Positions 24,254 to 33,181 of a DNA stretch of 64,000 nt are shown piece by piece. The translations under genes and the position numbers were made by a program. Source of the stretch: Polyangiaceae bacterium (GTDB lineage Bacteria; Myxococcota_A; Polyangia; Polyangiales; Polyangiaceae). The notes beneath the pieces were generated by a model. The model was given only the letters and a program-made list of their open reading frames with translations. It had not been told where the DNA came from and ran no database searches. The stretch's first letter is position 1; every line of letters starts with the position of its first letter. The stretch is from the NCBI GenBank assembly GCA_019637295.1, contig JAHBVX010000002.1, positions 1 through 64,000 on the forward strand, written 5' to 3'.

Positions 24254-26710
24254 ATCGCTCACTCGCTCACGGACTCGGAATCGCTCCCGGCCGAGGAGTC
24301 GGACGCACACGCGAGCACGGCGGCGGATCTGGAGTGGGCGCGGCTGCTCGACCACCTGGCAGGTCTCGCCCTGGGCGAGGAGGCTCGCGCTCGGCTCGCG
24401 TCACGCAGCCCGCTTCCAACCCGCGCCGACGCCCTGCGAGCCTGCGAGGAGGTGCGGAGCGCGCTCGACGCCCACGACCGGGGCCACCCCGTGCCGGCAC
24501 GAGGGCTGCCGGCGCTGAGCGACGTGCTCGCGCGCCTCACGCTGGAGGGCGACCTCGGTGGCCGGGAGCTGGCCAGCGTTGGGAGGGTCGTGGCCCACTC
24601 GGAGGACCTCAGGCGTTGGGTCACGGCCCACGGCGACGCCCACCCCGCGCTGGGGACCGCGCTCGCGACGCCCGCCGAGCTCGGCGCGCTGGGCAAAGAG
24701 CTGGCGCTCGCCATCGAGGAAGATGGCGCGATCTCCGATCGCGCGTCGCCCGCGCTACACGCCGCGCGGCGCGACGCGACGACGCTCCGCGCGGCGTTGA
24801 GCAAGCAGCTGCAGGCGCTGGTGCGACGGCACGCGCGCTGGCTCAGCCAGGACTACAGCACGGAGCGCGATGGTAGGCCGGTGCTGCCGGTGCGTGCGGA
24901 GGCGCACGCGCACGTGCCGGGCATCGTGCTGGGGTCGAGCGCGTCCGGTCGCACGCTATTCGTCGAGCCGCGTGAGGCGACCGAGGCAGGCAACGGCCTG
25001 CGAGTCGCCCTCGCCCGCGTGGAGCGCGAGGAGCACGCGGTGCGGGTGTGCCTGTCGGCGCGTTGTCGCGAGCATCTGAGCGCGCTGCAGACCGCCCACG
25101 AGGCGTGCGTAGCCTCGGACCAGCTCCAGGCGCTGGTTCGCTGGGCGGTCGCGGCGCGCGCCGTGGTAGTCGCGCCCAGCGAAGCCGCGAGCCTCGAGCT
25201 GTACTCGATGCGACACCCGCTCTTGGTCGTGCAAGGGCAAGAGGTCGTGGCCAACGATCTCGGCGTGACGTCCGGCGGCGCGCTGATCCTCTCCGGCCCT
25301 AACGCGGGAGGCAAGACGGTTGCGCTCGAGTGTCTCGGGCTGGCGGCGTGGATGGCGCGTGCAGCAATCCCGATCCCCGCGCGAGACGACAGCGTCATCG
25401 GTTGGTTCGACCACGTGCTCACGGACATCGGCGACGAGCAATCCCTCGTGAAGTCGCTGTCCACGTTCAGCGGGCACGTGACCAAGCTCGCGGCCGTTCT
25501 CGCGCGAGCGGGGCCGACGACGCTCGTGCTCTTGGACGAGGTCCTCTCGGGCACGGATCCCGAGGAAGGTGCCGCACTCGCCGTCGCCGTGCTCGAGGCG
25601 CTGCTCGATCGCGGCGCGGCGGTGGTGGCCACCACCCACTACGAGCGGCTCAAGGAACACGCGGCGCGGGATCCTCGCTTCGAGAACGCCTCGGTCGGGC
25701 TGATCCTGGAGACCCTCGCGCCGACGTTCCGCGTGGTCCGCGGCAGCCCTGGGCCGTCGAGCGCGCTGATCGTGGCGGAGCGCTACGGGATCGAACCCAC
25801 GGTAGTGGCGCGGGCCGCGTCCCTCGTCCCCGAGCACGCGCGCGCTCGCGAACGGCTGCTGCTCGAGCTCGCCACGGAGCGCGAGCGGCTCGACCGGCAG
25901 CGCACCAGCATCGACGACGAGCACCGGGCGCTCGCCCTCGAGCGCGAGCAGCTCGAGCAGGAGCGGCAGCGCCTGCTCGAGCGCGAACGAGACGAGAGCA
26001 GACGGGAAGCGCGCGCGCTCGTCGACGAGGTCAAGCGAGCCCGAGCAGCGCTCGCGACGCTGCGGTCGTCGTTGAGCGACGGCCCCAGCGACCGGAGCGC
26101 GGTGGGCGCCGCCGAGCTGCGCAGCGCCGAGCGACAGATCGATGAAGCCGCCCACCTGGTGGCGGTCGGCAGCCCGGTACACATGCTGGCCCAGGATCGT
26201 GCCGCGGGCACGCCGACCGCCGACCCGGCGCTCGCGCCGGGCGATCGGGTGCTCGTGACCAAGCTGGGCGTGCAGGCCCGCGTGGTGGAGCTCGCGGCGT
26301 CGGGGGAGCTGCGGGTGCTCGCCGGCCAGATGCGCCTGGTGCTGCGCGCGGACGAGGTCCACCGCATCGAGGGCGCGCGCGCCAGCCCTGGCCGAGGCCC
26401 GAAGCCCCGGGGGCCCAAGCCGGCCAAGGTCGCGCTGGTGGACGGCTTCATCCCGCTGCGCCTGCCGAGCAACACGCTCGATCTCCGCGGCGAGCGGGTG
26501 GAGGAGGCGCTCGAGCGGGTCGAGCGCTTCGTGGACGAGCTATCGCTGCGCGGCGAGCGCGCCGGCTTCGTGCTGCACGGGCACGGCACCGGCGCGCTCA
26601 AGTCGGCGGTTCGTGCGCATTTGGCGAGTCTGGCCGTGGTTCGTCGCGCCGAGCCCGCGTCGCCCCAGGATGGCGGCGATGCCTTCACGCTGTTCCGCTT
26701 GGACGAGTGA
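24254..26710 (+). CDS. mutS2: MutS2 ATPase with C-terminal Smr domain, non-canonical start
   Basis: MutS2 binds branched DNA or stalled, collided ribosomes. The protein has a clamp/lever part, an ABC-type ATPase (Walker A GPNAGGKT, signature SLVKSLSTFSGH, Walker B LVLLDEVLSGTDPEEG, switch ATTHYERLK), a long coiled coil of Glu/Arg repeats, a small beta domain (PGDRVLVTKLG) and a C-terminal Smr domain (NTLDLRGERV, FVLHGHGTGALK). The family N-terminus is visible upstream of the first usable start: LEWARLLDHLAGLALGEE is encoded from 24329, in frame with the GTG at 24452. No ATG, GTG or TTG exists in frame between a TAG at 24173 and 24452. I placed the start at ATC 24254 tentatively; CTG 24329 is an alternative. 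Confidence 0.9.
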   Translation: MAHSLTDSESLPAEESDAHASTAADLEWARLLDHLAGLALGEEARARLASRSPLPTRADALRACEEVRSALDAHDRGHPVPARGLPALSDVLARLTLEGDLGGRELASVGRVVAHSEDLRRWVTAHGDAHPALGTALATPAELGALGKELALAIEEDGAISDRASPALHAARRDATTLRAALSKQLQALVRRHARWLSQDYSTERDGRPVLPVRAEAHAHVPGIVLGSSASGRTLFVEPREATEAGNGLRVALARVEREEHAVRVCLSARCREHLSALQTAHEACVASDQLQALVRWAVAARAVVVAPSEAASLELYSMRHPLLVVQGQEVVANDLGVTSGGALILSGPNAGGKTVALECLGLAAWMARAAIPIPARDDSVIGWFDHVLTDIGDEQSLVKSLSTFSGHVTKLAAVLARAGPTTLVLLDEVLSGTDPEEGAALAVAVLEALLDRGAAVVATTHYERLKEHAARDPRFENASVGLILETLAPTFRVVRGSPGPSSALIVAERYGIEPTVVARAASLVPEHARARERLLLELATERERLDRQRTSIDDEHRALALEREQLEQERQRLLERERDESRREARALVDEVKRARAALATLRSSLSDGPSDRSAVGAAELRSAERQIDEAAHLVAVGSPVHMLAQDRAAGTPTADPALAPGDRVLVTKLGVQARVVELAASGELRVLAGQMRLVLRADEVHRIEGARASPGRGPKPRGPKPAKVALVDGFIPLRLPSNTLDLRGERVEEALERVERFVDELSLRGERAGFVLHGHGTGALKSAVRAHLASLAVVRRAEPASPQDGGDAFTLFRLDE

Positions 26711-26753
26711 GCGCCTTGCCAACGCCGGTGCCGAGAGGTAGGCGTCTTGCTCG

Positions 26754-27671
26754 ATGCGCGGAAGCTTCTCGCTCCTCTTGTGGCTGGTGTTCTCCCTGAC
26801 GGGCTGCGGGGGACCGAGCGCGCCAGCTCGGGATCCACAGCTCGAGGCCGTGAGCCTCGCGCCCGCCTTCAGCGCGCCGGACGAGTCGGGGACCCTGCGC
26901 AGCCTCCGCGAGTTCCGCGGACGCGCGGTAGTCCTCTATTTCTATCCCAAGGACGGCACCCCCGGTTGCACCAAGCAGGCCTGCGCGTTTCGCGACGCTT
27001 GGGACCGCCTGCAGGCGACGGGCGCCATCGTGCTGGGGGTGAGCCTCGACTCGGTGGAGAGTCACGCCGCGTTCAAGGCGGAGCATCGACTTCCGTTCCC
27101 GCTGCTGTCGGATCTGGACGGACGGATCCTGGAGGCCTATGGCGTGCCTCGCTCGCCCCAGGGCTACGCCGCGCGCACCACCTTCATCATCGACGCTCGC
27201 GGCGTCATCCGGCGCATCTTCCCCGAGGTCGATCCGGCGCTGCACATCGACGAAGTGCTGCCCGTGCTGCAGCAGCTCGCGCGCGAGCAACTGGACGCGG
27301 ATCCGAGCGCCAAGCCCGCTGCCGATGGACGCGGGCGACCGCCACCAGCGACCCCACCGTCGGGCGTGAGCGCGAGCCGCACGTGGCTGATCTTGCTCGA
27401 GCCCGCCCGGGAGACCATGCCCACGGAGCCCACTGCAGACGAAGAGGCCGCGGTGAAGCGACACTTCGACTACCTGCGCATGCTGCGCGACAGCGGCGTG
27501 CTGGTGCTGGCCGGCCCGAGCCTCGACCCTCCCTACACGGGCCTGGTGATCTTCCGCGCCGCAGATCGAGACGCGGCCGAGCGCGTGCTGTCCAGCGATC
27601 CGGCCGTCGGCGCGGGCGTGTTCAAGGCTCGACTCACGGAGCTGCGGATCAGCCTGCGAGCTGCTCGCTGA
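26754..27671 (+). CDS. Lipoprotein peroxiredoxin (BCP/PrxQ type) fused to a YciI-like domain
   Basis: This 305-residue protein starts with a lipoprotein signal ([15 protein letters not shown]). Residues about 30-180 are a BCP/PrxQ peroxiredoxin: [19 protein letters not shown] contains the peroxidatic Cys and a second Cys five residues later, as in PrxQ, followed by [14 protein letters not shown]. After a Pro-rich linker, residues about 205-300 match the YciI/YCII alpha-beta fold: [51 protein letters not shown]. YciI domains often carry a His-Asp pair; here His of RHFDYL and Asp of SSDPAV are kept. The fusion and its export are unusual. The 3' end overlaps the convergent glyQ by 23 bases. Confidence 0.88.
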   Translation: MRGSFSLLLWLVFSLTGCGGPSAPARDPQLEAVSLAPAFSAPDESGTLRSLREFRGRAVVLYFYPKDGTPGCTKQACAFRDAWDRLQATGAIVLGVSLDSVESHAAFKAEHRLPFPLLSDLDGRILEAYGVPRSPQGYAARTTFIIDARGVIRRIFPEVDPALHIDEVLPVLQQLAREQLDADPSAKPAADGRGRPPPATPPSGVSASRTWLILLEPARETMPTEPTADEEAAVKRHFDYLRMLRDSGVLVLAGPSLDPPYTGLVIFRAADRDAAERVLSSDPAVGAGVFKARLTELRISLRAAR

Positions 27672-28569
27672 CCGCCGCCGGTCGTTCGCTCAGCAAGGGG
27701 AAGCCCAGGGCTTCCCGCTGGGCGAGCCACGCCGTCGCCACGCCGCGCGCGAGGGTGCGCACGCGCAAGATGAAGCGCTGCCGCTCGGTCACGCCGATGG
27801 CCCCTCGAGCGTCGAGCACGTTGAAGGCGTGGGCGGCCTTGGTCACGAGGTCGTACGCGGGCAGCACGAGCTTCTGCAGCGGGTCGTCGCTCCTGGCCAG
27901 CAGTCGCAGCGCCTCCGCCTCGGCGCGGTCGAACGTCGCGAAGTGGGCCGCCACGTCGGCTTCTTCGAAGTTGTAGGTCGACCACTCCCACTCGGCGCGA
28001 CGATGGAGCTCGCCGTACTTCACCCGGCTGTCGAACATCAGGTCGTAGACGTTGTCGACGTCCTGCAGGTACATGGCGATGCGCTCGAGCCCGTAGGTGA
28101 GCTCGCCGCTGACGGGCTTGCAGTCGAAGCCACCGGCCTGTTGGAAGTAGGTGAACTGGCTGATCTCCAGTCCGTCCAGCCACACCTGCCAGCCGAGCCC
28201 CCAGGCGCCGAGGGTCGGGCTCTCCCAGTCGTCCTCGATGAAGCGCACGTCATGCTCGAGCGGCTTGGTACCGAGCGCCGCGAGGGACTCGAGGTACAGG
28301 TCTTGGATGTCGAGCGGGCTCGGCTTGAGGATGACCTGGAACTGGTGAAACTGCTGCAGCCGGTTGGGATTGTCCCCGTAGCGCCCGTCCGTGGGGCGCC
28401 GCGACGGCTCGACGAACGCGACGTTCCAGGGCTCGGGCCCCAGCGAGCGCAGGAAGGTAGCGGGGTTGAAGGTGCCCGCGCCGACCTCCGAGTTGTAGGG
28501 CTGCACGATGAGGCAGCCTCGCTCCGCCCAGAACCGCTGCAACGTGAGGATGAGCTCTTGGAAGTACAT
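27649..28569 (-). CDS. glyQ: Glycyl-tRNA synthetase alpha subunit
   Basis: This 306-residue class II synthetase subunit is nearly full length and highly conserved: [97 protein letters not shown]. It forms the alpha2beta2 enzyme with GlyS. No glyS gene follows; downstream on this strand there is only the convergent peroxiredoxin gene. GlyS must be encoded outside this window. Confidence 0.97.
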   Translation of the reverse strand: MYFQELILTLQRFWAERGCLIVQPYNSEVGAGTFNPATFLRSLGPEPWNVAFVEPSRRPTDGRYGDNPNRLQQFHQFQVILKPSPLDIQDLYLESLAALGTKPLEHDVRFIEDDWESPTLGAWGLGWQVWLDGLEISQFTYFQQAGGFDCKPVSGELTYGLERIAMYLQDVDNVYDLMFDSRVKYGELHRRAEWEWSTYNFEEADVAAHFATFDRAEAEALRLLARSDDPLQKLVLPAYDLVTKAAHAFNVLDARGAIGVTERQRFILRVRTLARGVATAWLAQREALGFPLLSERPAAVSEQLAG

Positions 28570-28619
28570 GGCCGTGGCCCGAGCGATATCACCGCGCCGC
28601 CGGGGTCGGCGGGAATTTT

Positions 28620-29900
28620 TCAGCTCAGGCCGGCCTCGGCGAGAAACGCGCGCTCGACGCCGGCGTAATCCACCTCGACGTCGAGGCGTGCGAGCACCGA
28701 GTAGAAGCCAAACTGCAGCCGGTTCATGAACACCATGCCGGGGGGCAGCGCGACCACGCTCCCGTCCTTCTGGAACATGAGCTTCTTCATGTCACGCACG
28801 CCGTCCATGAGCTCGGCGACGTACTGGCGGTGGATGCGAAAGGGCGCTCGGAACAGCGGCTCGAAGCACTTGCGCGAGTACGCGACGGCCGCGTCCTCGT
28901 AGGCGCCGCCTCGCGTCTCGAGCAGCTCGCGACAGCGGTCGGCGAACGCCGCTTCGTCCCCCGCGAGGGCAGCGAAGTGGAGGCGCCGCGCCCGGTCGAG
29001 TCGCACCCCCTCGATGGGCTGCACGCAACCGAAGTCGAGGAAGGTGATGACGCCGTCGGAGCCGAACAGGTAGTTGCCCGGGTGGGGGTCGGCATTGAAC
29101 ATGCCGCCCACCAGGTTGCCCTTGAACACGAAGCGCCAGAGCGTCTCGGCGGAAGCGCGACGCGCAGGTTCGTCGAGCAAGGCCACCTGCTCGAGGCTCT
29201 GTCCGCTGGCCATCACCGTGGTGAGCACGCGACGGGCCGAGCGCTCGGCGATGACCTCGGGAACACGGATGTGTCGGTCCGCCGCGTGCAGCGCGCGAAA
29301 CGTGGTTTGCCGCTCGGCCTCGAGCGCGTAGTCGAGCTCTTCGCGAAATCGTGCGCGCACCTCCTCGAAGATGCGTCGAGTCTCGAGCGACTTCGGACCC
29401 ACCGCGCCGACGATGCCCTGCATGACCGACGCGTTGGCCAGATCGGCCTCGACGGCGCGGTCGATGCCTGGATGCTGCACCTTGACGGCGACCTCGCGGC
29501 CGTCCGCGAGCCGGGCGCGGTGCACTTGACCGATGGACGCGCTGGCGAAGGGCTCGTCCTCCCAGTCCGCGAACAGCTGCTCGATGGGCCGTTCGAGCTC
29601 GTCTTCGACGACCCCGCGAATGGCCGCCGGCGAGGAGGTGGGCGCGGCGGCGCGCAGGGCCGAAAGCGCGGCCTCGTACGCCTCGCGCTGCGCCTCCGGC
29701 ACCACGCCGTCGACGTAGCTGGCCATCTGACCCACCTTCGCGGCGAGACCGCGCAGTGAGCCGAGCACCTCCGCGGCGTGCGCGGCTGCCGCTTCCGCGC
29801 CGCGACCGACGACGAGGCTCGCGCCGGTGCGCGCTCCCACCGACGCGAGGCGCGCGAGACGAGACAACCTCCCGGAGGGCAGGCGACGAGCTTTGGTCAT
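28620..29900 (-). CDS. ABC1/UbiB-family atypical kinase
   Basis: This 426-residue protein of the ABC1 (UbiB/ADCK) family has the diagnostic KxGQ motif in [16 protein letters not shown], the Ala-rich loop [14 protein letters not shown], the catalytic lysine in [21 protein letters not shown] and [10 protein letters not shown]. These proteins are unusual ATPases or kinases linked to isoprenoid lipid and quinone metabolism. No ubiquinone or menaquinone gene is adjacent. The start at 29900 (MTKARRLP) is chosen over 29975 because the extra N-terminus is low-complexity; no strong ribosome binding site is visible for either. Confidence 0.9.
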   Translation of the reverse strand: MTKARRLPSGRLSRLARLASVGARTGASLVVGRGAEAAAAHAAEVLGSLRGLAAKVGQMASYVDGVVPEAQREAYEAALSALRAAAPTSSPAAIRGVVEDELERPIEQLFADWEDEPFASASIGQVHRARLADGREVAVKVQHPGIDRAVEADLANASVMQGIVGAVGPKSLETRRIFEEVRARFREELDYALEAERQTTFRALHAADRHIRVPEVIAERSARRVLTTVMASGQSLEQVALLDEPARRASAETLWRFVFKGNLVGGMFNADPHPGNYLFGSDGVITFLDFGCVQPIEGVRLDRARRLHFAALAGDEAAFADRCRELLETRGGAYEDAAVAYSRKCFEPLFRAPFRIHRQYVAELMDGVRDMKKLMFQKDGSVVALPPGMVFMNRLQFGFYSVLARLDVEVDYAGVERAFLAEAGLS

Positions 29901-29995
29901 GGCCGCTGCGCCCGAGTCTTGTGCCTCTTGCGGGCGGACGGAAGCCCGATCCCGCGCAAGTTCGCCCGGCGCCATGATATGGCAGCGGCCACGTC

Positions 29996-30349
29996 ATGCA
30001 GCCGCCCTTCGCTCCGCCCCCTGGGCCGGGGTTTCAGCCCGCGGGCTTCGGCTACGGGCCGCCCCCACCGCCGCCGAATCCCCCGGTACCGTCGGAAGCG
30101 ATCATCGCGCTGGCTTGCGCGTTCTTCACCATGAGCACGTCCTGCTTCCCCCTCGGGTTCGTCGCGCTCTACTACGGCGGCAAGGCACGCAAGCTCGCCC
30201 GCGAGCGCGCGGACAGCGGACCTACCGCGACCCTCGCCTTGATCTCGATGATCGTGGGCGGAGCGTTCGGCGTGCTCTGGCTGCTCTTCTGGGGCCTTCA
30301 GCTCGGGATGATGCTGCTCGGCGCTGGGATGGTGTTCTTCCTGGCCTGA
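29996..30349 (+). CDS. Small Pro-rich membrane protein (DUF4190-like)
   Basis: This 117-residue protein has an N-terminal stretch rich in Pro, Gly and Phe followed by two or three hydrophobic segments (IIALACAFFTMSTSCFPLGF and LALISMIVGGAFGVLWLLF). The linker between them (YYGGKARKLARERADSG) is the 'G..A......G' connection typical of DUF4190-type proteins. The role of that family is unknown. It is divergent from the ABC1 kinase gene, with 95 bases between the chosen starts. Confidence 0.72.
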   Translation: MQPPFAPPPGPGFQPAGFGYGPPPPPPNPPVPSEAIIALACAFFTMSTSCFPLGFVALYYGGKARKLARERADSGPTATLALISMIVGGAFGVLWLLFWGLQLGMMLLGAGMVFFLA

Positions 30350-30402
30350 CGAGGAGCCCGGTCGGAGTTGCTCGCGAAGGTAGAAGCGCCACGCCGGGCG
30401 CC

Positions 30403-31080
30403 CTAGCTCGCGTACTTGACGCTGCACCCGTAGGACTTCGTCTCCGCAGGCTCCGGAGCTCGCTTGGCGCGAACGGCCTCGATCGCACGGTCCGCGTAGT
30501 TCACCAGCGTGCCGTCCGACGGGGATTGACCCTCGCCGTCCGGGCTGTTGTCGATGGCGCCGCGGTAACGCAGGACGCCGCCCTCGTCGATGACGTAGAG
30601 GTGAGGCGTGGTCTTGGCGCCGTACAGCTTGCCCACCGCACCGGACTCGTCGAGCAGGATCGGGTTCGACATGGAGAAGCGATCCTTGGCCGCGACGTTC
30701 GCTTCCCGGCCTGCGCCCTGCTTGCCAGGAGCGCCGCTGTTGATGCTGAGCCACACGACGCCGTCTTTCTGATGGCGAGCCGCGGTACCGACGAGCGAGC
30801 CCTTGCTGTGCGACGCCACGACATAGGGACACCCCGGGTTGAACCACTCGAGCACCACGATCTTGCCCTTGTGATCCGAGAGCTGCACGGCCTTGCCGTC
30901 CGTGTCGGTGAGCGTGAAGTCCGGCGCGGGCTGGCCCACCTCGGCGGCCTTGGCGTCCAGCGCGACGGCCGGACCCGGAGCGGCCGCCGGAGACTCAGGC
31001 GCGGCGCTGCCCGCCCCCGAGGCCTTCTGGTTGTTGCACGCGAGGGAGGCCAGCCCGAGGGCGAGGAGCAAGTGACGCAT
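30403..31080 (-). CDS. Thioredoxin-fold (redoxin/AhpC-TSA) lipoprotein
   Basis: This 225-residue protein has a lipoprotein signal (LLALGLASLACNN), an Ala/Pro linker and a redoxin domain: QPAPDFTLTDTDGKAVQL, VVLEWFNPGCPYVVASHS, LLDESGAVGKLYGAKTTPHL, VLRYRGAIDNSP. A single Cys sits where the peroxidatic or TlpA active site would be (NPGCPYV), with no CxxC pair. It is therefore closer to the peroxiredoxin-like envelope family than to classical TlpA. A Cys near the end (SYGCSVKY) could be the partner. It is convergent to the small membrane protein gene. Confidence 0.86.
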   Translation of the reverse strand: MRHLLLALGLASLACNNQKASGAGSAAPESPAAAPGPAVALDAKAAEVGQPAPDFTLTDTDGKAVQLSDHKGKIVVLEWFNPGCPYVVASHSKGSLVGTAARHQKDGVVWLSINSGAPGKQGAGREANVAAKDRFSMSNPILLDESGAVGKLYGAKTTPHLYVIDEGGVLRYRGAIDNSPDGEGQSPSDGTLVNYADRAIEAVRAKRAPEPAETKSYGCSVKYAS

Positions 31081-31332
31081 CCGTCCGTCCTAGGGCCGAG
31101 CTCGCGAGCCTGCAAGCCCGGCGCAGCGAGACAGGACCGCTCGGTCACGGGTGACGCGGGCCTGCATCAGCTCCTCCACCTAGGCCACAGCTGCGAGCAC
31201 GTGCGCAGCGCGGTGACAGGTCGCTGAACCTCCGGCTCGGACGGCTGGGGGTAGCGTCTCGCCCTGCGAAGAGCGAGCGGTGGCGAGTGAAGGGCTCTTC
31301 ACGACGGGTGGCGCGGCTGCGCTTCTTGGAGT

Positions 31333-32160
31333 GTGGTTCGGCGAAGCCGGTATACCATTCGCCCGCAGGCCCATCGCGTGCGTGACGCCCCATCGAGAAG
31401 CTCTGGACCGCGGGCGAACGCCTGCATCGGGAGGGCTCCACCACGAGCTTCGATCACCGTGGCCACCGCCGCGCTGGTGGGCCTCGCCGCCTGCACCACA
31501 CAGCCGCAGCGCGTCCGCAGCGGCAGCGGCGCGCCCCTGAGCCCAATCACGGCGACGATGCCGCGCGCCGAGGCCGCAGCGGGGGAGGCAGAGGCCACGC
31601 CTCCACCGCCCCCGAGACGTCCCAGCGAGCAGCCTGAGCCCAACCACCGGGAGCCCCCGGAGACGGAGCTGAACGCGTTCGGTGATCGCGTCCCAGTGCG
31701 GTTCACCCTTGCGCCCATGTTGGAGGCCGCGCTCGAGCCCGCGCAACGTGCGAGCGCCGAGGCGCGCATCCTCGCGTGGATGATTCAGATCGACGATCGC
31801 CCGCTGCTCGTCGAGTACGCGCTGCTCTGGATCCGAGTTGCGCCCAAGAACGCTGCGCCGACCTACCGGCTCGTCAACCTGTTCCGTCACCCCCTCGATG
31901 ACGACCGCGATCGTCGCGAGCAATGGCGCCTGTGGAGGCGCTCCCACGCGCCCCCCGGCGTGCGCAGCTTCGCGGCACCGCCGACGCTGCGTGAGCTGGA
32001 TGACTTCACCGGCTTCACCGACTGGGACTACGACGCGAGCGACGGCTTCGATCTGGTCGACGGCCAGGTCTGCGCCGGCGCCTGGCGGAAGAGCTTCGGC
32101 AGCGCTCCGGGACGGGCGTTTCCGAGTCCCCACGCCGCTGACCGCGCCGCTCCGCCGTGA
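31333..32160 (+). CDS. Uncharacterised lipoprotein-like protein
   Basis: The longest form is 275 residues. A hydrophobic segment with a lipobox (TAALVGLAACTTQ) occurs about 50 residues in, so the true start may be later; GTG 31459 would give a very short signal lacking basic residues. The mature part has a Pro-rich linker (TPPPPPRRPSEQPE) and then an unrecognised mixed domain (FTLAPMLEAALEPAQRASAE, WDYDASDGFDLVDG). No strong ribosome binding site decides the start. It is convergent to the MscS gene. Confidence 0.55.
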   Translation: MVRRSRYTIRPQAHRVRDAPSRSSGPRANACIGRAPPRASITVATAALVGLAACTTQPQRVRSGSGAPLSPITATMPRAEAAAGEAEATPPPPPRRPSEQPEPNHREPPETELNAFGDRVPVRFTLAPMLEAALEPAQRASAEARILAWMIQIDDRPLLVEYALLWIRVAPKNAAPTYRLVNLFRHPLDDDRDRREQWRLWRRSHAPPGVRSFAAPPTLRELDDFTGFTDWDYDASDGFDLVDGQVCAGAWRKSFGSAPGRAFPSPHAADRAAPP

Positions 32161-32197
32161 CTTGCTCGGGCTGCCCCGCAGCGGGCTTGCCTCGGGT

Positions 32198-33028
32198 TCA
32201 TCGCCCGAGGGCGGCGCGAGTGTCCGGGTGGAGGTGGAGCTCCCGCTGGGGGAAGGGGATGGCGATGCGCGCGGCGTCGAGGGCGGTCTTGGCGTCGCGG
32301 ATCAGGCGCTGGTGCACGTCCCAGTAGTGCTCGGTCTTGGCGTGCGCCCGCAGCTTCCAGTCCACGCTGCTCGCGCCGAGCGCCGCCAGGAACACCTGGG
32401 GCGGTGGGTCCGCGAGCCCGCCCTCGACGGACGCGACGACGCCCTCGAGCACGCGACGAGTCTCGTCGATGTCCGCGTGGTACGCGGTGCCCACCGCCAC
32501 CTCGACGCGCCGGGTCGGGTAGTGCGTGATGTTCACGATCTTGTTCTTCACGATCTCGCCGTTGGGCAGGATGATGCGCCGATGATCGGGCGACACGATC
32601 TCGGTCGTGAACAGCTCGAGCTCTCGCACCGTGCCGATCTCGCCAGCGACGTCGACGACGTCACCCACCTTGAAGGGACGGAACACGAGCAGCATGATGC
32701 CCGCCGCGAAGTTCGAGAGCGTGCCCTGGAACGACAAGCCCACCGCGAGCCCCAGCGCGCCCAGGATGGCCGCGAAGCTCGTGGTCTGGATGCCGAACAC
32801 ACCCAGGCAGCTCAGCACCGCGCCGGTGAGCACCGCGTAGCGCGCCAGGTTGGCCAGGAACGTGCCGACCATCAGGTCGAGGCGCTCGCCGATCGAGCGC
32901 AGGACCGCACGCTTGACCCAGCCGGCCAGGATCCACGCGATCACCAGCGCGACCACCACGCCCACGAGGCGCAGTCCCCACGAGGTCCCCTTCTCCAGCA
33001 GCAGCGGTATCACAGGGTGAACATCCAC
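32198..33028 (-). CDS. MscS-family small-conductance mechanosensitive channel
   Basis: From GTG 33028 the protein is 276 residues, close to Escherichia coli MscS. It has three membrane segments. The third is the pore-lining helix with its Gly/Ala pattern (AAILGALGLAVGLSFQGTLS), followed by FAAGIMLLVFRPFKVGDVVD and the cytoplasmic beta domain (VSPDHRRIILPNGEIVKNKI). Such channels release solutes during osmotic downshock. The same frame is open to 33541 but that extension is Arg-rich, lacks membrane segments and overlaps the start of the divergent gene. GAGGAG lies about 15 bases upstream of the chosen GTG. Confidence 0.93.
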   Translation of the reverse strand: MDVHPVIPLLLEKGTSWGLRLVGVVVALVIAWILAGWVKRAVLRSIGERLDLMVGTFLANLARYAVLTGAVLSCLGVFGIQTTSFAAILGALGLAVGLSFQGTLSNFAAGIMLLVFRPFKVGDVVDVAGEIGTVRELELFTTEIVSPDHRRIILPNGEIVKNKIVNITHYPTRRVEVAVGTAYHADIDETRRVLEGVVASVEGGLADPPPQVFLAALGASSVDWKLRAHAKTEHYWDVHQRLIRDAKTALDAARIAIPFPQRELHLHPDTRAALGR

Positions 33029-33181
33029 GGTATCGACGTCTCCTCTCCGTCCGGCGCTTCCCGCCGGAGAACGAGCCTGTGTGGCGTCATCGCGCCGTCG
33101 CGTCAACCATCGCGGCCGGTCCGAGTCGCGCGCAGACGATGCGCTTTGCGGAGCGTGGGACAGTCGTGACAAGCTCCGTGC

